From NCBI GenBank assembly GCA_019359675.1, contig JAHHGX010000031.1, positions 186,001-250,000 of the forward strand: a stretch of DNA of 64,000 nucleotides, read 5' to 3'. Source of the DNA: Calothrix sp. FI2-JRJ7 (GTDB lineage Bacteria; Cyanobacteriota; Cyanobacteriia; Cyanobacteriales; Nostocaceae). Below, piece after piece: positions 8,835 to 17,306 of this stretch. The position numbers and the translations under genes were made by a program. How positions within the stretch are numbered: the first letter of the stretch is position 1; every line of letters begins with the position of its first letter. The notes under the pieces were generated by a model that was not told where the DNA came from, searched no databases, and saw nothing but the letters and a program-made list of their open reading frames with translations.

Positions 8835-10538
8835 ATGTCAATAAAACCTCGTGATGTTCAAGTTTTACCAGTTGCTACAGATACGCGCGTATTTCGTTCT
8901 CGCAGTTGGGCACGTTTAAGATTTGAAGTTGAGTATGCTTTAGCAAAGGGTACAACTGCCAATTGTTTTTTAATCGAAGCTAATAAAACAGCCCTTATTG
9001 ACCCACCTGGAGAAACGTTTACAGAAATTTTCTTAAATGCATTACAGCAACGAGTTGATATTAAAAAGATCGATTATGTAATTCTTGGTCACGTCAACCC
9101 TAACCGTGCGGCAACATTAAAGGCTTTATTTGAAATTGCACCCCAAATTACGTTCGTTTGTTCTAATCCAGGCGCCATCAATTTACGCGGTGCGTTAGAA
9201 AATCCAGATTTACCTATATTAGTAAAACGTGGTGAAGAAACACTAGATTTAGGAAAAGGACACCACCTCGAATTTATTCCTACACCTAACCCCCGTTACC
9301 CTGACGAACTTTGCACCTACGACCCGCAGACAGAAATTTTATACACAGATAAATTATTTGGCGCCCATATATGTGGCGACCAAGTATTTGACGAAGGTTG
9401 GCAATCGTTCCTAGAGGATAGAAGATATTACTTTGAGTGCGTAATGGCGCCTCATGCTCGTCAAGTCGATACAGCACTAGAAAAACTATCCGACTTGAAA
9501 GTGCGAATGTATGCTCCTAACCACGGGCCAATGGTACGGTACGGGTTAATTGAATTAACCAAATCGTATCGCGAATGGATACAGCAGCAAACTAATCAAG
9601 AAAACACAGTAGCATTAATTTACGCTTCCGCTTACGGAAATACCGCAACAGTAGCTCAAGCCATCGCTTATGGAATAACCAAAGCAGGTGTAAGGGTAGA
9701 ATCAATCAACTGTGAATTTGCCGACCCAGCAGAAATTCAAGAAGCTGTTGAAAAATCAGCAGGGTTTATTATGGGTTCTCCCACACTAGGAGGACACGCA
9801 CCCACACCCGTGCAAACAGCTTTAGGAATAGTCCTAACCAACGCTAGCAAAACCAAACTCGCAGGAGTATTTGGTTCCTATGGTTGGAGTGGTGAAGCTA
9901 TCGACATATTAGAAACAAAACTCAAAGACGGAGGATACCGTTTTGGTTTTGACCCCATCCGCGTCAAATTCAAACCCGACGACAAAACCATCCAATTCTG
10001 TGAAGAAGCAGGAACCGACTTTGCCCAAGCAATAAAACGCACAAACCGAGTTCGCGTAGCAAGCGCACCAGCAAGCAGCTTAGAACAAGCCGTAGGAAGA
10101 ATTCTTGGTTCCCTATCAGTAGTTACAGCCAAACAAGGCGACGTATCAAGCGCCATGCTCGCATCGTGGATATCACAGGCAAGCTTTAGTCCCCCTGGTT
10201 TAACAATATCCGTAGCCAAAGACCGCGCATTAGAAGCTCTCATGCACACCGGAAGCACCTTCGTCGTCAACATATTAGCCGAAGGTCGAGAAATCCGTAA
10301 ACACTTCATGAAAAACTACGCACCAGGACAAGACAGATTTGCCGGACTAGAAACAACCGAAGCAGTCAACGGTTCACCTGTATTAACAGGCGCCTTAGCT
10401 TACTTAGAATGCACCGTCAAAGACCGCATGGAAGTAGGCGACCACTGGCTAGTATACGCCACAGTAGATGACGGTAAAGTCCTAAACCAAGATAGCGTCA
10501 CCGCAGTCCACCACCGCAAATCCGGCAACCATTATTAA
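8835..10538 (+). CDS. flv1: Flavodiiron protein Flv1 (non-canonical di-iron site)
   Basis: 567 residues from ATG 8835 (MSIKPRDVQVLP). Longer in-frame starts upstream lie in the repeat DNA and were rejected. Domain order is the same as Flv3: metallo-beta-lactamase-like, flavodoxin (QENTVALIYASAYGNTATVAQ) and flavin reductase. The iron motif reads GHVNPNRAA in place of HxExDH, the hallmark of Flv1/Flv2, which work as hetero-oligomers with Flv3/Flv4. The C-terminal SAMLASWISQASFSPPG segment is the FMN-binding part. It is probably co-transcribed with flv3. Confidence 0.92.
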   Translation: MSIKPRDVQVLPVATDTRVFRSRSWARLRFEVEYALAKGTTANCFLIEANKTALIDPPGETFTEIFLNALQQRVDIKKIDYVILGHVNPNRAATLKALFEIAPQITFVCSNPGAINLRGALENPDLPILVKRGEETLDLGKGHHLEFIPTPNPRYPDELCTYDPQTEILYTDKLFGAHICGDQVFDEGWQSFLEDRRYYFECVMAPHARQVDTALEKLSDLKVRMYAPNHGPMVRYGLIELTKSYREWIQQQTNQENTVALIYASAYGNTATVAQAIAYGITKAGVRVESINCEFADPAEIQEAVEKSAGFIMGSPTLGGHAPTPVQTALGIVLTNASKTKLAGVFGSYGWSGEAIDILETKLKDGGYRFGFDPIRVKFKPDDKTIQFCEEAGTDFAQAIKRTNRVRVASAPASSLEQAVGRILGSLSVVTAKQGDVSSAMLASWISQASFSPPGLTISVAKDRALEALMHTGSTFVVNILAEGREIRKHFMKNYAPGQDRFAGLETTEAVNGSPVLTGALAYLECTVKDRMEVGDHWLVYATVDDGKVLNQDSVTAVHHRKSGNHY

Positions 10539-10547
10539 ACCCCCCCA

Positions 10548-10614
10548 AAGAAACCTGGTTTCTTCATCACTGAACATAACAACCTTCAGTGAAACAAAAA
10601 GAAACCAGGTTTCT
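10548..10614. repeat. Pair of AGAAACCWGGTTTCT palindromes
   Basis: Two palindromes, AAGAAACCTGGTTTCTT at 10548-10564 and AAGAAACCAGGTTTCT at 10599-10614, differ only in the centre base and also pair with each other. They belong to the family at 4166-4231 and sit directly after flv1, where they may end transcription. Confidence 0.6.
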
Positions 10615-10751
10615 CAAAATTCACGCAAAATCTAGAAAGACAAATATATTGATAGGACGGGGCTTGCGACGCCCATCCCACAAGACCTATTTACAAGAGT
10701 TGTATATTATAATTTTGTAGTTTACTTACAAAATATTGTGTAAGCTTATTT

Positions 10752-10962
10752 CTAAGATTTGCTTTTCATCTGCATTTTTTCCTGAATTGCCGCTTTGATT
10801 TTGGACTCAGAATCAGGATCATTCAGCACTTGCAATAACTTTACGTTCGCGCCTGCTTAATCTATCCAAATACGCTTGAAGTGCTAATTTATCCTCACGG
10901 TTCCGAAGAAAATACTGCTTTAACTCCTGGTCAGACATATCATCATAATTAATCTGAGTCAT
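10752..10962 (-). pseudogene. DUF6887-like small protein, frameshifted
   Basis: ATG 10962 opens a frame beginning MTQINYDDMSDQELKQYFLR, which matches the small DUF6887-type proteins of cyanobacteria. It stops after 47 codons. Reading one base out of phase restores the expected tail (NDPDSESKIKAAIQEKMQ) to a stop at 10752. One indel therefore broke the gene. Such genes are commonly paired with a DUF6888 gene, and a remnant lies immediately upstream. Confidence 0.6.
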
Positions 10963-11030
10963 CAAAACACCTCTCCATCTAGGGTAATCTGGAATTCTAA
11001 CTCTTCATCGTTGCCAGCAATAATGTACAA
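10962..11030 (-). pseudogene. Truncated upstream partner of the DUF6887-like gene
   Basis: A tail of about 22 codons (LYIIAGNDEELEFQITLDGE...) ends in TGA overlapping the ATG of the next gene as TGATG, a classic translational coupling. An in-frame stop precedes it and the rest of the gene is gone. Its position suggests a DUF6888-type partner; this is inference from gene order. Confidence 0.4.
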
Positions 11031-11089
11031 CTAACGAACCTGTGAAGTAATCGAGCAGTAATATAAATGTATGTTAGCAACATTCACCA

Positions 11090-13536
11090 TTAGAGGTTTG
11101 AAATTAAAGGCAAAGTGATGATAAATTCAGTACCTTGACCGAGTTGAGAGTTGACGGCAATGTTACCGTTGTGTTTTTCTTCAATAATTTGTTTGGCAAT
11201 AGCTAATCCTAAACCTGTTCCTTTACCGACTTCTTTAGTTGTAAATGAATGGTCAAATATTTTGGCTTTAACTTCCTCGCTCATACCTTTAGCGTTATCA
11301 GTAATTGAAATTTTAACTGAATTACTATTTACTAAGGTTTTAATCATAATTTGGTTGGGGTTTGCTTGAATTTGCTTAAAGTTTTTTCCTTGGTTTGATT
11401 CTTCTAATGCATCAATTGCGTTAGCGAGGATATTCATGAATACTTGATTTAATTGTCCATCAAAACACTCGATTTTAGGAATATTGCCGTATTCTGTAAT
11501 AACTTCGATTGCTGGACGTTGTCCTGAAGCCTTGAGACGATGTTTGAGAATCAGAATTGTGCTGTCTAATCCTTCATGGATATTAAATGCTTGCTTGAAG
11601 TTGGTATCGGTACGGGAAAAAGTGCGTAAACTTGTGCTAATATTTTCAAGGCGCCCGCAAGCCATAACCATCGCATCGAGCATTTTGGGAAAATCTTCTA
11701 AAGTGTAATCTATGTCAATTTTCGATTCATGTGCGAGAATTTCTTCACTCTTGTTGGGTAACTCTTGATAAAGTTGGAGATGTTTGGCTACATCTGTAAA
11801 AGCAGGTTGAGCTTGCTTGAGGGTAGCAGCAATAAACCCAAGGGGATTATTCATTTCGTGTGCTACCCCAGCAACTAAGTTACCTAGTGCTGACATTTTT
11901 TCACTTTGGATGATTTGTAATTGTGCTTGCTGTAAATTTTGTAGTGCTTCAGTAGCTTGCTTATAAAGTCTGGCATTTTCAAGTGATATGGCAGCTTGGG
12001 AGGCAAGTAATTGAATTGCTTGTAGACGTGAGCTTGTAAACACCCCTGATGTATATTGGTTTTCTAGATATAAAATTCCCACTAAATGCCCTTGGTTAAT
12101 AATGGGGGTACATAATACACTTTTGGGTTGATGCTCTAGCATGTATTTCCCTATTAATCCTGGTATATCGGTTTTGCAGTTATCTAAAATAAGTGTTTGT
12201 TGAGTATTTTTGACGTAATTAATAATTTTTCTTGGTATATCTTGACAGGTATCGATATTTTGTGATATTAAAATGGTTTCGATTTCATCGGCAGAATTGA
12301 ATGAGCTATTAACTTTAGTAATTGCCCTAAGAAGCCAAATGTTATCTTGGGGGATAATTAATACAGATTTTTTGGCGCCGCAGTTTTCGAGGATAATTTC
12401 AGTTAGGCTGGCAAGAAGTTTGTCCAAATCAATATTACTAGAAATAGTTCGAGCCGCTTTAAGGAAAGAACAGAAATCGAGTGCATCGTCAATAGATTTA
12501 CTACCGTTGGTGGAAGTAATTGTTTGAGATGTGGAATTAACTGTATGACGAGCAATAGTAGCAATTGTTTCTAAGCGATTAAGATTGAGATTGAGTTTTT
12601 GTTGTTGCAGGGTAAATTCGAGTAATTGGGGATAACGTTGTTCTAAGTCGGTAACTTTGGCTTTTGCTCCCCAACGCGCGTAACAGTAGTATGCTTCTTG
12701 CATGTAGACTTGAGCAATTTTTTCAAAACCGCATTGAAGATAAAACTTAGCCGCGAGTTCGTTTGCTAGAGCTTCTTCATGAATATAGCCGTTTTGTTTT
12801 GCCCCCGATATTGCTAGGTCATAATATTCTTGTGCTTGAAGGGTATTGCTACGAATGCGAGCGCGTTCTGCTCTAATTAAATCGCATTTGTGTTTAATGT
12901 CGGTGGGGACTAAGAAAGCCCGCCGTTCTAGGTTGCGCTGGATTTGGCTAACCCGTTTAAGTAGCTGTTTTTTTCGTTGAGGTGAGGAGTTAGGATAAGC
13001 AGCTAATCGCGTTAAAGCATCGTAAAACCAAATCTGTATAATACTATAGATGCCAATTAATTCTTGTTCGTAGGGAAGCCCAGCATCTGAGAAGTCAAGC
13101 GCTACTGAGATATTACTAAATAAGTATGCAATAAATACTGCTTAGAGTAGAGTACCTGAAGAGTCTCAGCTAATTGTAGCGCTATAATTAAACACTCCTC
13201 CAAAGATACTACATACCCCGTCTGAAGACTTTTAATGTATTCCCGTAGCGAAATTCCCCCAAAATCCTCCATTACCAACATATAACCATTACGATACGTT
13301 TCCAAACCTAGAGGACAGACAATATTGGGAATATTCAGATTCTTGGCAATGGTATACTGATTACGAAACTGTAATAATTCGCTGAAAGTTGGATATTCGG
13401 CTGATAAAATTTTGATGACTACCTCTAGAAAATCTGAGTTCCGAATTGCCCGATAGACAACGGTTCTTGGCCCCGTATATAGTTGCTCAACAATTTGATA
13501 TCCAGGGATGGATAGATTATTTACTATATTAGTCAT
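11090..13536 (-). pseudogene. Ser/Thr kinase-histidine kinase hybrid, internal deletion and frameshift
   Basis: The 5' part (ATG 13536) encodes the start of a protein kinase (GYQIVEQLYTGPRTVVYRAI, VVIKILS, LEDFGG-like VMEDFGGISL) and stops at 13102. In another frame, coding continues from about 13100 to 11090 without a proper start: a helical region, a GAF domain (about 12450-11950) and a histidine kinase with H-box GVAHEMNNPLGF and ATP-binding motifs N, GKGTGLGLAI. Intact relatives in Nostocales are about 1800 residues with an AAA-type ATPase between kinase and GAF; here roughly 1000 codons are missing and the frame is shifted at the join. The 537-residue histidine kinase part could still be made from ATG 12703. 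Confidence 0.75.
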
Positions 13537-13691
13537 TGATATTAACGTTTTATTCAGTGTTTTAAACAGCGCGATATCAATCCCCAAAACTCTGATAAGT
13601 TTTGGGTGCTGTACAAGTATTATTCCCAGGATGAGCATAAGTTATAACATGAACGGTATTCATACCTGACAGCACGTTGTAGCATAGGCAT

Positions 13692-14297
13692 TCATCGCCT
13701 GTGCAAAAGGTTGTAGGGTGGGCAATGCCAGCCCATGATGGCGCGAACTTTAATAGCATTATCTCTGACTAGGCAACTTGTAGCACTTGCTTGATTTGTG
13801 TCAGTAAAGTTACTAGGTTGTTGTTGAAGCGAGTTATCTTGTCTGGTTTTTTCTGTAGTGATACTAGTCGTACCATTAATGCCGCGTTCTGATGCTGCAA
13901 TAATATTGCTATCTTCAGATTTAAATAATCCTTGGGTTGTAATTTGGATATTACCAGCACTACCTTTAACTGCGTTTGCAGTAATGTTGCTATTTTCTAG
14001 TTGTGCTATAACGCCTGCGTTAATTGTAATATTACCTCCATTTGCATCAAGGCTAGCATTGGTCGTAATATTACTGCCGCCAAGTATAATAAGTGTTTGG
14101 GTATGAATGTTAATATTTCCTTGGTTGCCAACATTCACATGACCTCGAAGATTGGCGCCTCGATTTAATTCAATTGAGTTAGCCTGAATATTGAGGTGTC
14201 AACGTTGAACTCACTGAAGCTATGAAATAAATTATTACCCCGAACGGCGCCGCCATCAATTTTATCGCTCAAAACCCCGTTTGGCATAACAATGCTG
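13692..14297 (-). pseudogene. Filamentous haemagglutinin-type secreted protein, collapsed remnant
   Basis: Reading from about 14297 gives SIVMPNGVLSDKIDGGAVRGNNLFHSF split over two short pieces, the N-terminal haemagglutination-activity (TPS) domain of two-partner secretion exoproteins. It jumps frame at about 14180 into NIQANSIELNRGANLRG and a beta-helix-like tail (GNINIHTQTLIILGGSNITT and similar). These proteins are normally 700-1500 residues; here most of the middle is absent. It ends in a dispersed repeat region. Confidence 0.6.
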
Positions 14298-14337
14298 AGA
14301 TGAAAGCATAGAGAATTGGAGAGATATTACAGAGTGG

Positions 14338-14547
14338 TTGGAAGAAGCAGGATATAAAACACAAGTATCTTTTGAAACAGATAATAGTGGTAGTGTAAGT
14401 TTAAAGGTTGTGGTAAAGAAAGCAAATATTATTCTTGAAAATAATCATTTAATTATTGACTTAAATATGCGAATAGTGGCGCCCTCACCTTCAGAGGCGC
14501 CAATGATAGAAGATAAAAACAGCCATAATGGGAAAATAGAAATGTAG
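14338..14547 (+). CDS. Hypothetical fragment
   Basis: An open frame of about 85 codons runs from a stop at 14296-14298 to TAG 14545. It has no ATG start before the conserved-looking part (ENWRDITEWLEEAGYKTQV...). TTG 14338 is the formal start. It has a charged, soluble composition. I do not recognise it. It probably represents the 3' end of a deleted gene. Confidence 0.3.
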   Translation: MEEAGYKTQVSFETDNSGSVSLKVVVKKANIILENNHLIIDLNMRIVAPSPSEAPMIEDKNSHNGKIEM

Positions 14548-14648
14548 ATGCTAGAACACTAAAGCTTTGATACATTATAATATTACAAGCTTAAGGTAGC
14601 TACAATAGAATAAACAGTATTTACGAACCATGCTGGGAAGGGTTTTTT

Positions 14649-14885
14649 ATGATTGTCCTTAAAGAAGTGATTACTCAAGAGTTAGATAATCTTAATGAAC
14701 AACAACTTCAACAGGTTGCGGATTTTGTTGCCTTTCTTAGATACAAAAACCGTGTAGCTAGCCTGAAAATTGATGAAAAGCAGATGGCGGCTCTATATCA
14801 AGAGTTTGAGGAGGAAGATAGAAACCTTGCTGAAGAGGGAATCAATGAATATGCAAAATCTTTACACCAAGAAGATTTAAGATGA
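14649..14885 (+). CDS. Antitoxin-like protein of a MazEF-type pair
   Basis: 78 residues, ATG 14649. The N-terminal part (LDNLNEQQLQQVADFVAFLRYK) resembles the DUF2281-type antitoxin segment, and the acidic tail would bind a toxin. The last codons overlap the next gene by 4 bp (ATGA), the usual coupling in toxin-antitoxin operons. It presumably neutralises the PemK/MazF-like product downstream and represses the operon; the latter is inference. Confidence 0.75.
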   Translation: MIVLKEVITQELDNLNEQQLQQVADFVAFLRYKNRVASLKIDEKQMAALYQEFEEEDRNLAEEGINEYAKSLHQEDLR

Positions 14886-15229
14886 CTATCAAAAAAGGTG
14901 AAATATGGTTGGCTGATTTAAATCCAACCAAAGGTTCTGAGCAGGGTGGAAATCGGCCTGTAATTATTTTCCAAAATGATATTATTTCTCAGTTTTCTAA
15001 AACTTTAATTACCATTCCTTTAACGACTAATTTGCGTCGAGCTTCATTACCTACCTGTGTACTTATTTCTAGCGGTGAAGGTGGAATCGATAGAGATTCC
15101 GTAGCTTTATGCCATCAATTACGAGTTCTTGATGTAACTAGGTTAGAAAGAAAACTAGGTGAATTAAGTCCTGAAACTTTAATGAATATAGAAAGCGTTG
15201 TCTTATTGACTTTGGGCTATCAATTTTAA
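14882..15229 (+). CDS. MazF/PemK-family endoribonuclease toxin
   Basis: 115 residues with the MazF fold signature KKGEIWLADLNPTKGSEQGG, RPVIIFQND and VALCHQLRVLD. The family cleaves mRNA at short specific sequences. The length and all strands look intact, so this is one of the few undamaged genes between 10.7 and 16.2 kb. It is translationally coupled to the antitoxin-like gene. Confidence 0.88.
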   Translation: MTIKKGEIWLADLNPTKGSEQGGNRPVIIFQNDIISQFSKTLITIPLTTNLRRASLPTCVLISSGEGGIDRDSVALCHQLRVLDVTRLERKLGELSPETLMNIESVVLLTLGYQF

Positions 15230-15334
15230 AGCTGTAATGATATAATAATGTCCTACTTATTATCAGTAAAGCGTGTAAATTAGTACATAAAAAACACTAA
15301 ATTACAAAATATTTATGAAAAACGGGTAATATCC

Positions 15335-15634
15335 ATGAATACTGTTGTGCTAAATTTAGAGCCGATAGCTCATTTAACTGACGAGCAATTTTATCAATTG
15401 TGCATGGCAAACCGTGATTTAAGCCTAGAATTGAATGCTGATGGAGAGTTAATTATTATGTCACCAGTAGGAGGAGAAAGCGGTAATAACGAAGCTGGGT
15501 TAATTACCGATTTAGAAATTTGGAATCGTCAAACTAAATTAGGTAAAGTCTTCAGTTCATCAACAATTTTCAGATTACCAAATGGTGCCAATCCTTCTCC
15601 CGATGCTGCTTGGGTAAGTTTAGTACAACTTTAA
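15335..15634 (+). pseudogene. Uma2-family (DUF820) endonuclease, C-terminally truncated
   Basis: 99 codons are open: DEQFYQLCMANRDLSLELNADGELIIMSPVGGESGNNEAG is the start of the Uma2 PD-(D/E)XK domain, and PNGANPSPDAAWV contains the catalytic Asp. Family members are about 190 residues, so the second half with the E-x-K motif is missing. The sequence turns into the decayed HigA-like gene of the opposite strand. The protein should be inactive. Confidence 0.75.
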
Positions 15635-15640
15635 CTATAA

Positions 15641-15940
15641 TTAATAACAACGTCTCTTGGCAAATACGTTTATGAAGGGCGGCGCCTGTGGTCGCTTCTG
15701 TCCAATTTCCCACTTTTGAACCGTTGATACACTTACATTCAAAACCGCAGCAAACACCGCTTGGCTGGCATTGGATGATTCACGGATTTGCTTGATTTAT
15801 TCAGGTTCTAGATGTTCAATTGGCGGTAAGCACAGTCGGTCGAATTCGCGCATTGTTACCTGATCCATTACAGCAGTCCTATGTAGCCCGTTAGCCGTTT
15901 CGTGAACGGCATCAAGAATCGCTGATTTTTTCTTCCGCAT
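15641..15940 (-). pseudogene. HigA-like XRE antitoxin, nonsense-mutated
   Basis: From ATG 15940 the frame reads MRKKKSAILDAVHETANGLH..., then a TAA replaces the CAA expected in PEQIKQIRE, followed by a clear helix-turn-helix (SNASQAVFAAVLNVSVSTVQKWEIGQKRP). The last part (GAALxK) is out of phase, showing a second lesion. Proteins of this family are the antitoxins encoded after HigB/RelE-like toxins. Confidence 0.7.
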
Positions 15941-16170
15941 TACAATTTACCTCTATTAATTCATCTTCTAACTTTGCTTTTTCCAGGGCATCTGAAGTGT
16001 AAGATAATAGTTCCGATGCCAGTTTCTTTAATGCTTCTTCTTCGTCCTTGTCAATATTGCTGCGCTAGTTTTTTGGAAAGTTTTTTTGACTTTGGTGTAG
16101 CAATTTTGCAAACTCATGCAGGGCAAGCGTTTTCAGACCATCCTGCCGGAAATTATACACATCTCGGCTC
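15912..16170 (-). pseudogene. HigB/RelE-like toxin remnant
   Basis: Upstream of the HigA-like gene and overlapping its start, one frame reads KN-stop-RSNIDKDEEEALKKLASELL..., matching the C-terminus of HigB-type toxins with a TAG in place of CAG. The N-terminal part is missing next to the element's left att site. Confidence 0.55.
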
Positions 16171-16176
16171 GATACC

Positions 16177-16249
16177 ATATTGCGAAAACGACTGATAACT
16201 TTACTAAGCCGATGGCGGGATTTGAACCCGCGACCGCTCGATTACGAAT
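16177..16249 (-). repeat. Left attachment site (partial tRNA-Thr copy)
   Basis: This copy contains tRNA-Thr sequence from the discriminator base to the anticodon loop (GCCGATGGCGGGATTTGAAC... on the plus strand), then diverges right after ATTACGAAT. It differs from the right copy only at 16191 (A versus G). Just beyond, TTCGTAATCGA occurs in inverted orientation at about 16277-16287, facing the core TCGATTACGAA. Confidence 0.88.
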
Positions 16250-16386
16250 GAGAGTGCGTATCTATTTATCAACTTTTTCGTAATCGAACAATGAAAAATA
16301 CGTCGTTTTTCGCTTCATATCACCGAGAGAGATAATAACACAAAAAATAGTTAACTCACAAAAATAAGTAATTACCGATGTAATAC

Positions 16387-16420
16387 AAAACGACCGTAAT
16401 CTATTAGCTACGGTCGTTTT
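16387..16420. terminator. Bidirectional terminator hairpin
   Basis: Perfect 12-bp stem AAAACGACCGTA / TACGGTCGTTTT with a 10-base loop, A-run on one side and T-run on the other. It follows the stop of the minus-strand gene at 16423 and shields the element from chromosomal transcription. Confidence 0.8.
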
Positions 16421-16422
16421 CG

Positions 16423-16689
16423 CTATTTTTTAATTTCTGATTCCGCCCATTTAATAGCGAGTTTCCTTAAGACGTGAGACATCCCGCCACGACTCGCGCA
16501 AAGCTTCTTTAACATTTCGTGTTCATCCGGTGTTACGTAGACTTTAATTAACGTGGCGCCTACATCGCGTTGTTTTAGGATGTCGTTGCCGAAACTTAAC
16601 CCCACATCAACATCAATACAGATATTTGTGGGGTCATCTGAGTTACTCAAAGTTTGTAAGTCACTTGAGTTACTCAATGTGTTACTCAC
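16423..16689 (-). CDS. Small DNA-binding-like protein of the element
   Basis: 88 residues. The C-terminal half (ATLIKVYVTPDEHEMLKKLCASRGGMSHVLRKLAIKWAE) has the beta-helix-helix pattern of ribbon-helix-helix repressors or mobilisation accessory proteins; the N-terminal half is polar and Ser/Asp-rich. It lies 14 bp after the RHH gene at 16704-16907 on the same strand, so the two form an operon ending at the strong hairpin 16387-16420. The likely role is control of partition or copy number; this is inferred from position only. Confidence 0.6.
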   Translation of the reverse strand: MSNTLSNSSDLQTLSNSDDPTNICIDVDVGLSFGNDILKQRDVGATLIKVYVTPDEHEMLKKLCASRGGMSHVLRKLAIKWAESEIKK

Positions 16690-16703
16690 GTCTGTAATTA
16701 CGT

Positions 16704-16907
16704 TTAATTTGTCGCTGGCTCCGAGTTCTGCTTTTTTTGTTGTAGTCCTTTTTCAATTGCAATGTTACGAATCAAATCTGAAAAAATCATTGCCGCAAAT
16801 GTAGCTACGGGACGCTGTTCAAGTTCAGCTAGTTCTTTCGTTAGTTCTACAACATCCTCATCAAGTACCAACGTCAGCCGTGGTCGAGCAAATTTACCTG
16901 CTGGCAT
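16704..16907 (-). CDS. Ribbon-helix-helix protein
   Basis: 67 residues: RPRLTLVLDEDVVELTKELAEL is a strand followed by two helices as in CopG/Arc proteins, with a charged tail. It is transcribed away from the parM-like gene, and the region between them holds direct repeats that could be its operator or a centromere. Confidence 0.6.
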   Translation of the reverse strand: MPAGKFARPRLTLVLDEDVVELTKELAELEQRPVATFAAMIFSDLIRNIAIEKGLQQKKQNSEPATN

Positions 16908-16958
16908 AAATTTTTTACCTAATTGTTAAAACGTCCAAAGCATTATCATAACTGCTAC

Positions 16959-17041
16959 TAACCGCTAGTGACAGTATTATTCTCTGAGAAAGGTATGAAA
17001 TAACTGTTAGTGACTGTTGACAAAAACTGTTAGTGACTGTT
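16959..17041. repeat. Direct repeats AACTGTTAGTGACTGTT (operator or parC candidate)
   Basis: Two identical 17-bp repeats (17002-17018 and 17025-17041, 23 bp apart) and a third diverged copy (16959-16976, AACCGCTAGTGACAGT). A TTGACA hexamer (17017-17022) overlaps the gap between the two perfect copies. The position between the RHH gene and the ParM-like gene fits an autoregulatory operator or a partition centromere. Confidence 0.6.
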
Positions 17042-17306
17042 ACTCTATATTCATAGCGACGAACACAGAGAGACGCAAAACACACAGTGTAATCCCTAAA
17101 CGGTTGTCTAATGTTCGCAAAGCTACCAATTCTAAAAACTAATTAATGCAACTTAATCGCATCCTGCAAATGCGAAAAATATCAACCTTATACACGAGAA
17201 CCAATCCGAGGGCGTGTTTGATGGGAAGCTGTGAAACTCAGCAAACCCTGTTTATTCGGTTGACTACTGCCAGTGGCAGTACCAACTTACATAAATAGGA
17301 AAATAC
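17042..17306 (+). other. Leader region of the parM-like gene
   Basis: 265 bp without a convincing gene. It holds a perfect short palindrome ACTGCCAGTGGCAGT (17266-17280) 26 bp before the ATG, which may be a regulatory hairpin in the leader. AATAGGAAAATAC supplies the ribosome-binding site for the gene at 17307. Confidence 0.4.

Noticed and set aside
16177-16260. Second tRNA-Thr gene at the left end
   Set aside because: Only the 3' half up to the anticodon loop is present; no acceptor 5' strand or D-arm follows, so it is an attachment site.
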